Positions 7,007-11,421 of a stretch of 11,421 nucleotides of DNA are shown here, piece after piece. The translations under genes were made by a program, and so were the position numbers. Source of the DNA: an uncultured Pseudomonadota bacterium (lineage in GTDB: Bacteria > Pseudomonadota > Alphaproteobacteria > RF32 > CAG-239). The stretch lies in contig CACXFX010000002.1 in assembly GCA_902767055.1 (NCBI GenBank), forward strand, positions 1-11,421, written 5' to 3'. The notes beneath the pieces were generated by a model. The model worked only from the letters and a program-made list of their open reading frames with translations. It was not told the origin of the DNA and searched no databases. Every line of letters begins with the position of its first letter. Position 1 is the stretch's first letter.

Positions 7007-7035
7007 AATCCCCGTTACGGTATATAACGGGGATT
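7007..7035. terminator. Hairpin terminator of the BspA-like gene
   Basis: A perfect 11-bp stem, AATCCCCGTTA (7007-7017) with TAACGGGGATT (7025-7035), has a seven-base loop and lies 22 bases beyond the BspA-like stop codon. On the minus strand it is followed by ATATTAATAG, a poor U-tract, so termination may be partial or helped by factors. Confidence 0.65.
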
Positions 7036-7057
7036 GTGGAAAGATTAAAAGCTGTTT

Positions 7058-8110
7058 CTAGCGGTATTTAATCGATACACGATTGACAGGGCCGGCGACA
7101 AAGTTGGCTTCTTCAATTGTATAGATACGCCGTTTATCATAATTGCCTTTTAAGAGAGCATCTAATGATTGGTACGTTTTTGATCCGATTTTTAAGAGTT
7201 TTCCTTCATTTGCTCTGCTGACGAGGGCAGAACAATCTGAGGATAATTCAGAGCAAAGTTTTTTATTTTTTAAAACGGCAGCTTTACACAAACCTAAATC
7301 CGTGCCGCAAGTATAATCCGTTGTGTCGTTTTCTTGGCGCAAAATATCTTTTTGCATATTTTCGGCCGATGTATAAAAACGGTCATCAATTTGATAAACA
7401 CCATCATCAAATTGATAGGTAGTGACGGTTGTTGAATCGCCTCGAAAAGCAACCATTTCTTCACATTGGCTTTTTTGTGCGGCTGAGCAATATACGTTTT
7501 CGATTTTTGCATGACGCCAATTACTGTCTCCGAAAGCATAAGGTGAAACGAAAGTGACACTTTCCGGAATAACAATTTCTTTGAGCTGAGAGTTGGCAAA
7601 AGCATAATCGCCGATATATTTTAAACCGTCCGGCAAGCCGTTGATGCTTTCAAGAGAGCTATCAAAAGCAAAACCACCTATTGTTTCCAATGTACTTGGA
7701 AAGGTGACACTTGTTGCATTAAATCCGTGAAACGCTTCCCCTCCGATTGATAATAAACCTTCAGGCAAGGTTAAAGTTCTCAGTGTGTCTCCCATATTTT
7801 CAAAAGCATGAGGGCCGATAGATTGAATACCCTCAGTAATGTTGACTTCAGTGACAGAAGAACTGCACCACGGGGCGTTGGTATAGTATCCGCGTTCGTC
7901 GTCGTAACTTCGTATATATTCTTGAACGGTTGCAGGTTTGGTGTTATCAATCGCCGACAAAGTGAGCGTATATGTTGAGGGCTCACCACTTCCGGCATTG
8001 TTTTGTACAATCGTATATTGACAATTTTCACCGCAACTTCCGCCGGATGGCATTTGAGCATTCACATAAAAAGGTAAAAAAGCACCCAAAAATAAAATCC
8101 ATTTTTTCAT
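7058..8110 (-). CDS. Secreted BspA-like leucine-rich-repeat protein
   Basis: The 350-residue protein has a Sec signal peptide (hydrophobic 4-17, cleavage likely after A18 in VNA|QM). A BspA-type LRR_5 domain follows at about 86-200, with repeats of the form 'LPEGLLSIGGEAFHGF', 'FPSTLETIGGFAFDS', 'LPDGLKYIGDYAFANS' and 'IPESVTFVSPYAFGDS'. The rest is cysteine-rich (C26, C30, C82, C208, C216, C268, C275, C286, C293), suggesting disulfides in an exported protein. It ends with RRIYTIEEANFVAGPVNRVS plus IKYR; a similar tail (R-x-Y-T-x-E-E-A near the end, closing in K/R-Y-R/K) is, as I recall, shared by secreted proteins of related gut alphaproteobacteria. BspA-like repeats generally mediate surface contacts, so host or microbe adhesion is a guess. 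The start has GGAG (plus-strand CTCC 8118-8121) seven bases upstream. Transcription must apparently cross the terminator at 8125-8162. Confidence 0.85.
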   Translation of the reverse strand: MKKWILFLGAFLPFYVNAQMPSGGSCGENCQYTIVQNNAGSGEPSTYTLTLSAIDNTKPATVQEYIRSYDDERGYYTNAPWCSSSVTEVNITEGIQSIGPHAFENMGDTLRTLTLPEGLLSIGGEAFHGFNATSVTFPSTLETIGGFAFDSSLESINGLPDGLKYIGDYAFANSQLKEIVIPESVTFVSPYAFGDSNWRHAKIENVYCSAAQKSQCEEMVAFRGDSTTVTTYQFDDGVYQIDDRFYTSAENMQKDILRQENDTTDYTCGTDLGLCKAAVLKNKKLCSELSSDCSALVSRANEGKLLKIGSKTYQSLDALLKGNYDKRRIYTIEEANFVAGPVNRVSIKYR

Positions 8111-8124
8111 ATCAATTCTCCGTT

Positions 8125-8162
8125 AAATAAAAAAATTTCCGTTTAATTAGTCAAAAACGGAA
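8125..8162 (-). terminator. Intrinsic terminator just before the BspA-like gene
   Basis: On the minus strand AAACGGAA's complement TTCCGTTT (8162-8155) pairs with AAACGGAA (8144-8137) to form an 8-bp stem with a 10-base loop. It is followed by A, then seven T (8135-8129), A and TTT. It ends only about 15 bases before the BspA-like start codon, upstream of its Shine-Dalgarno. This position suits an attenuator; it would equally end a small RNA started at about 8294. Confidence 0.75.
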
Positions 8163-8294
8163 GAGGAGCTCAAAGAACTGTCACAGAACAGATTTCCTTA
8201 TTCGTCGTAAAATACGCTTATTTCAGAAACTCCTCTTATAAGGAGTAAGTTCTGTGAAATAGTGTCTTTGAAACACCGCAACCGTTTCGGTTAC
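8129..8294 (-). ncRNA. Structured leader or small RNA upstream of BspA-like gene
   Basis: The predicted transcript runs from about 8294 to the terminator, roughly 165 nt. It opens with a 7-bp hairpin (8294-8288 with 8284-8278, loop AAA). A long rod follows: 8271-8265 with 8176-8170 (7 bp), 8263-8261 with 8179-8177 (3 bp), 8257-8249 with 8189-8181 (9 bp), and 8244-8238 with 8201-8195 (7 bp). The upper part, 8237-8230 (AAGAGGAG), can pair perfectly with 8168-8161 (CUCCUCUU), which lies just before and slightly inside the terminator stem. Alternatively 8246-8241 and 8234-8229 form a local hairpin that blocks this. I do not recognise a known riboswitch. The length and rod shape also allow a 6S-like or other sRNA. 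No conserved protein frame is present. Confidence 0.55.
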
Positions 8295-8300
8295 ATTTTT

Positions 8301-8329
8301 ATTGTGGCAGAAAAAAACGTGAAAGTCAA
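8301..8329 (-). promoter_or_regulatory. Promoter of the structured RNA / BspA-like gene
   Basis: On the minus strand TTGACT (8324-8329) and CACAAT (8301-8306) are separated by exactly 17 bases. The predicted start site near 8294 coincides with the first base of the 5' hairpin of the structured RNA, which strengthens the call. No other good promoter is seen between the terminator and the BspA-like start codon. Confidence 0.6.
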
Positions 8330-8340
8330 ATAAAAAAATC

Positions 8341-8368
8341 TTGAATTTTAAAAAAAACGCGCTATTGT
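8341..8368 (+). promoter_or_regulatory. Predicted promoter of typA
   Basis: TTGAAT (8341-8346) and TATTGT (8363-8368) are 16 bases apart, placing the start site near 8375 and giving a leader of about 25 bases. It lies back to back with the minus-strand promoter at 8301-8329, so the two transcripts diverge from a common region of about 40 bases. Confidence 0.5.
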
Positions 8369-8400
8369 ACCTCGAATTTTTAAAAAAAGAGGATAAAATC

Positions 8401-10218
8401 ATGTCTATGAGAAATATCGCAATTATCGCACACGTTGACCACGGTAAAACCACTCTTGTCGACGGGCTTTTAAAACAAAGCGGCACTTTTCGCGACAATC
8501 AAAAAGTTGTCGATTGTGTGTTGGACAGCAACGATTTGGAGCGTGAACGCGGTATTACAATTTTATCAAAATGCACATCGGTTGAGTGGCATGGCAATCA
8601 TATCAATATTGTCGACACCCCCGGACACGCTGATTTCGGCGGCGAAGTCGAACGAATTTTATCCATGGTTGACGGTGTCGTGCTTTTGGTCGATTCGTCC
8701 GAAGGGCCGATGCCGCAAACAAAATTTGTTTTGGGCAAAGCCTTGAAAATCGGTTTGAAGCCGATTGTCGTCATCAATAAAGCCGACAAACCCGATGCAC
8801 GTCCTGATGAAGTTTTAAATGAAATTTTTGATTTGTTCGTGAGCTTAAACGCCACAGATGAACAACTTGATTTTCCGGTGCTTTATGCCTCGGGCAGAAA
8901 CGGGTGGGCTGTGAAAGATTTAACAGACGAAAAGAAAGATTTAACGCCGTTATTTGAGCTTATTTTATCTTATGTCAGTGAGCCTAAGTGCGAAAAAGAC
9001 AAGCCTTTTTCAATGCTTGTCACAACCTTGGAAGGTGATAAATTTTTGGGTCGTATTTTGACCGGTAAAATCTTTTCGGGCTCATTGAGATTAAATGACC
9101 CTGTTAAGGTGATTAACGAACACGGCGAAGTTGAAAAAACGCGTATTTCAAAAATTTTGGCGTACAAAGGTTTGGAAAGAGTCGCATTAAATGAAGCGCA
9201 TGCCGGCGATATTGTTGCCGTGGCAGGCGTGGTTAAAGGCACGGTGGCCGATACGATTTGTGCTTATGAGGTCGACACGCCGATTAAAGCTCAGCCGATT
9301 GATCCGCCGACACTTGCCATGACGTTTAGTGTCAATGATTCGCCGCTTGCCGGTCGTGAAGGCGATAAGGTGACTTCGCGTATGATTTGGGACAGGCTTC
9401 AAAAAGAAGCTGAGAGCAATATCGCACTCAAAATTTCTCAGACGGAAAAAACAGATTCGTTTGAAGTGGCGGGTAGGGGTGAGCTTCAGCTCGGTGTGTT
9501 GATTGAAACAATGCGTCGTGAAGGCTTTGAACTTTCTATTTCGCGTCCGCGCGTGTTATTTAAAAAAGATGAAAACGGGCAGTTGTTGGAGCCTGTTGAA
9601 GAGGTTGTTGTGGACGTCGATGAAGAATTTTCAGGCACCGTGGTTGAAAAAATGGGTTTGCGTCGTGCCGAAATGACAGATATGATTCCTTCTCAGCTCG
9701 GCGGTAAGGTGCGCCTTATTTTTCATGCACCGTCACGCGGTTTAATCGGTTATCACAGTGAATTTTTAACCGATACGCGCGGAACCGGCGTAATGAACCG
9801 CATTTTCTACGCTTATGAACCTTTTAAAGGTGAAATCGAAGGGCGTCGTACCGGTGTTTTGATCTCTTCCGAGAACGGAACGGCCGTGGCGTATGCTTTG
9901 TGGAAATTGCAAGACAGAGGACCGATGTTTGTGGAGCATAACAGCCCCGTTTATGTCGGTATGATTATCGGTGAACACACGAAATCAAATGATATTGAAG
10001 TCAATCCGACCAAAACAAAGCAGTTGACAAATATTCGTGCCGCCGGTAAAGACGAAGCAATCGATCTTATTCCGCCGAGAAAAATGAGCTTGGAACAGGC
10101 ACTTTCATACATCGCCGCCGATGAGCTTTTGGAAGTAACGCCGAAATCTTTGAGATTGCGTAAAAAAATCTTGGATCCGCTCGCGCGTAAACGTTCAAAA
10201 CCCGAGGTGGAAGCTTAA
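8401..10218 (+). CDS. typA: Ribosome-associated GTPase TypA/BipA
   Basis: TypA (BipA) is an EF-G-like translational GTPase that binds 70S ribosomes and supports 50S assembly and stress or low-temperature growth. The 605 residues agree with family length. The GTPase motifs are complete: G1 AHVDHGKTT (10-18), G2 RGIT (50-53), G3 [14 protein letters not shown] (72-85), G4 NKAD (126-129) and G5 around YASGRNGWA (162-170). Domain II (about 200-300), the EF-G-like domains III and V, and the BipA-specific C-terminal domain (about 480-605, with [19 protein letters not shown] and IRAAGKDEA) follow. The frame is open back to a TTG at 8341. The ATG at 8401 is chosen because AGAGGA (8388-8393) is seven bases upstream and the protein then begins [16 protein letters not shown] like its relatives. 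It sits where many alphaproteobacteria have tuf before tRNA-Trp-secE-nusG. Confidence 0.97.
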   Translation: MSMRNIAIIAHVDHGKTTLVDGLLKQSGTFRDNQKVVDCVLDSNDLERERGITILSKCTSVEWHGNHINIVDTPGHADFGGEVERILSMVDGVVLLVDSSEGPMPQTKFVLGKALKIGLKPIVVINKADKPDARPDEVLNEIFDLFVSLNATDEQLDFPVLYASGRNGWAVKDLTDEKKDLTPLFELILSYVSEPKCEKDKPFSMLVTTLEGDKFLGRILTGKIFSGSLRLNDPVKVINEHGEVEKTRISKILAYKGLERVALNEAHAGDIVAVAGVVKGTVADTICAYEVDTPIKAQPIDPPTLAMTFSVNDSPLAGREGDKVTSRMIWDRLQKEAESNIALKISQTEKTDSFEVAGRGELQLGVLIETMRREGFELSISRPRVLFKKDENGQLLEPVEEVVVDVDEEFSGTVVEKMGLRRAEMTDMIPSQLGGKVRLIFHAPSRGLIGYHSEFLTDTRGTGVMNRIFYAYEPFKGEIEGRRTGVLISSENGTAVAYALWKLQDRGPMFVEHNSPVYVGMIIGEHTKSNDIEVNPTKTKQLTNIRAAGKDEAIDLIPPRKMSLEQALSYIAADELLEVTPKSLRLRKKILDPLARKRSKPEVEA

Positions 10219-10252
10219 AAACAAAAAATTGCACACGATGATAAAAAAATGC

Positions 10253-10281
10253 TTGATTTTATTGAAAGATGTGTGTATCAA
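10253..10281 (+). promoter_or_regulatory. Promoter of tRNA-Trp / secE / nusG
   Basis: TTGATT (10253-10258) and TATCAA (10276-10281) are separated by 17 bases. The start site would be near 10288, about 23 bases before the mature tRNA. No terminator is seen between the tRNA and secE, so the tRNA, secE and nusG are probably cotranscribed and the tRNA is cut out by processing. Confidence 0.6.
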
Positions 10282-10310
10282 TAGAAAAAATTTGCTGATG
10301 AATAATTATT

Positions 10311-10386
10311 AGGGGCATAGTTCAGTTGGTAGAACATCGGTCTCCAAAACCGAGTGTCGTGGGTTCAAGTCCTGCTGCCCCTGCCA
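10311..10386 (+). tRNA. trnW: tRNA-Trp (anticodon CCA)
   Basis: The 76-base tRNA folds as a cloverleaf. The acceptor stem AGGGGCA (10311-10317) pairs with TGCCCCT (10376-10382), with discriminator G10383 and an encoded CCA (10384-10386). The anticodon stem TCGGT/ACCGA encloses loop CTCCAAA with anticodon CCA at 10344-10346. The T arm carries TTCAAGT (10364-10370), with two G-U pairs in its stem. A G at the discriminator fits bacterial tRNA-Trp. tRNA-Trp directly before secE-nusG is a common bacterial arrangement. Confidence 0.97.
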
Positions 10387-10429
10387 TTTTTCATCGTCTT
10401 TAAATCAATTTATCAAAAGGAATATGATA

Positions 10430-10624
10430 TTGAAAGTCACGCCGATACAGTTTTTCAGACAGGTTCGTCAGGAAGTAAAAAAAATTACCTGGCCGTCAAG
10501 AAAAGAAGTTTCACAAGTTACGATGATTGTGCTTGTGATTGTTACTTTGGCTGCCGCGTTTTTCTTTGCGGTTGATGTTGTGTTGGCGGGTTTGGTTAAG
10601 TTTATTTTAGGTTTAGGGGCTTAA
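10430..10624 (+). CDS. secE: Preprotein translocase subunit SecE
   Basis: SecE clamps SecY in the SecYEG channel of the inner membrane. The short single-spanning form is seen here: an amphipathic helix with the hallmark RQEVKKITWPSRKEV, then one transmembrane segment (core VTMIVLVIVTLAAAFFFAV) and a short tail. The start is probably TTG at 10430, giving 64 residues (MKVTPIQFFRQV...). The only Shine-Dalgarno-like sequence, AGGA at 10418-10421, is eight bases before this TTG but just two bases before the in-frame ATG at 10424. If the ATG is used the protein gains two residues (Met-Ile). The gene follows tRNA-Trp by 43 bases and precedes nusG by three. Confidence 0.93.
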   Translation: MKVTPIQFFRQVRQEVKKITWPSRKEVSQVTMIVLVIVTLAAAFFFAVDVVLAGLVKFILGLGA

Positions 10625-10627
10625 GTT

Positions 10628-11161
10628 ATGAGTGCACGTTGGTATGTCGTGAATGTTTATTCCGGTTCTGAAAAGAAAGTTGCCGATTCCTTAAAAGAAC
10701 AGGCCGTCATTAAAAAGATGGAAGACAAAATTTTGGAAGTTTTGGTGCCGACCGAAGATGTCGTCGAAATCAAAAAAGGCAAAAAAGTTGCCGCAGAGCG
10801 CAAGTTTTTTCCCGGCTATATCTTGGTTAAGATGGAAATGTCAGACGATGTCTGGCACGTTGTGAAAAATACGCCGCGCGTCAGTGGCTTTTTAGGCAGC
10901 CGCAATAAACCGCAACCGATTACGGAGCGTGAAGTCGAGCAAATATTAAAGCAAATGAAAGAAGGCATCGAGCGTCCCGAAGTTGTTGCCTCTTTTGAAA
11001 CAGGCGAAAATGTTCGTGTCACGGATGGTCCGTTTGCATCCTTCGTCGGTGTCGTCGAAGACGTCGATGTTGAAAAGGCTCGTCTTAAAGTTTCAGTTTC
11101 CATTTTCGGGCGTTACACGCCGGTGGAATTGGAATTCTCCCAAGTCGAAAAAATAAAATAA
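10628..11161 (+). CDS. nusG: Transcription termination/antitermination factor NusG
   Basis: NusG binds the RNA polymerase clamp, reduces pausing and links polymerase to Rho or to ribosomal S10. The 177 residues match the family. The NGN domain (about 3-112) has RWYVVNVYSGSE, VLVPTEDVVEI, the signature FFPGYILVKMEM (60-71) and TPRVSGFLG (82-90). The KOW domain (about 124-177) has GENVRVTDGPFASFVGVVE and ends with FGRYTPVELEFSQVEKI. It begins three bases after the secE stop, with an AGGGG ribosome site at the end of secE. The gene is intact. Normally rplK and rplA follow closely; here a repeat array follows instead. Confidence 0.98.
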   Translation: MSARWYVVNVYSGSEKKVADSLKEQAVIKKMEDKILEVLVPTEDVVEIKKGKKVAAERKFFPGYILVKMEMSDDVWHVVKNTPRVSGFLGSRNKPQPITEREVEQILKQMKEGIERPEVVASFETGENVRVTDGPFASFVGVVEDVDVEKARLKVSVSIFGRYTPVELEFSQVEKIK

Positions 11162-11162
11162 A

Positions 11163-11421
11163 AGCATCTAGCTAGTAACTACTTGAAAGCTTGTTTTCTT
11201 ATGTACCTGTTTTGTACACCGCGAAAACAAGCTTTCGGCGTATTTACACGCTATCTGCTTTTATTTACGTATACAACTATTTTTTGTACACTGCGCAAGC
11301 GGCCGTACGTCGTACTTGACTCATTCTAAGCTTTTATTTACGTATACAACCTCTTTTGTACACTTCGTAAAAGAGCTTCCGGCGTATCTAGCTCATTCTA
11401 AGCTTTTATTTACGTATACAA
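11163..11421. repeat. Tandem array of about 72-base extragenic repeats
   Basis: After nusG there is no gene; the space holds tandem imperfect repeats running off the window. Units start at 11189 (68 bases, divergent), 11257 (73), 11330 (72) and 11402 (cut at 11421); 11163-11188 resembles the end of a further decayed unit. The conserved block GCTTTTATTTACGTATACAA is identical in the last three. TTTTGTACAC recurs at 11210, 11282 and 11354, exactly 72 bases apart, and AGCTCATTCTAA-like and CGGCGTA-like words close the units. Units 1 and 3 form hairpins around this block (TGTTTT/AAAACA at 11208-11213 with 11225-11230; CTCTTTT/AAAAGAG at 11351-11357 with 11369-11375). The unit length is not a constant multiple of three and frames hit stops, so it is not coding. 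Confidence 0.85.

Noticed and set aside
8341..8400. Twenty-residue N-terminal extension of TypA starting at TTG 8341
   Set aside because: The TTG overlaps the predicted -35 box, has no ribosome site, and the family begins at the [16 protein letters not shown] position, which has a good Shine-Dalgarno.
8223..8498. Open frame of 91 codons on the minus strand across the structured RNA
   Set aside because: It overlaps typA on the opposite strand, resembles no protein I know, and its non-typA part is better explained by promoter and RNA structure.
11163..11421. CRISPR array
   Set aside because: Repeats and intervening parts do not form identical short repeats with unique equal spacers; most of each 72-base unit is related to the others, and no cas genes are present.

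Overview
The window looks like a piece of chromosome from a low-GC, host-associated or gut-type alphaproteobacterium. The taxonomic markers are a GST-fold protein carrying the FzlA signature tail NLDF (FzlA is an alphaproteobacterial cell-division factor), an alphaproteobacterial-type ribbon-helix-helix protein (RHH_4-like), and the tRNA-Trp/secE/nusG cluster. The genus-level guess (uncultured Rhodospirillales/RF32-like lineages) is inference only.

Layout from left to right. Positions 1-128 hold a cluster of small GAA-loop hairpins, followed by a long bidirectional terminator (129-174). A minus-strand block follows: a periplasmic solute-binding protein (3240-2344), fzlA (2344-1679) and a small lipoprotein (1677-1213) are packed with one-base overlap or spacing and look like one operon. 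A divergent galU-like nucleotidyltransferase (1092-202) with its own promoter sits behind them. At about 3290 the strand switches. A MinD/ParA-type protein with a broken P-loop overlaps a membrane-anchored J-domain/SH3 protein, and tgt (queuosine tRNA modification) follows 12 bases later, giving a second operon (3343-6364).

Convergent to tgt is a small RHH protein gene on the minus strand, preceded by about 260 bases of nearly pure A/T with a two-copy direct repeat and one DnaA-box match. Next, on the minus strand, is a secreted BspA-like leucine-rich-repeat protein. Upstream of it is a promoter, a roughly 165-nt highly structured leader and an intrinsic terminator that ends just before the ribosome binding site. 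This arrangement suggests either transcription attenuation or a stand-alone small RNA.

The right part is translation and transcription machinery on the plus strand: typA/bipA, tRNA-Trp(CCA), secE (probably starting at TTG) and nusG. Instead of running straight into rplK, nusG is followed by a tandem array of about 72-base repeats that continues past the window edge.

The best candidates for undescribed biology are the structured leader in front of the BspA-like gene, the degenerate-P-loop MinD-like protein coupled to the J-domain/TM/SH3 protein, and the 72-base repeat array.
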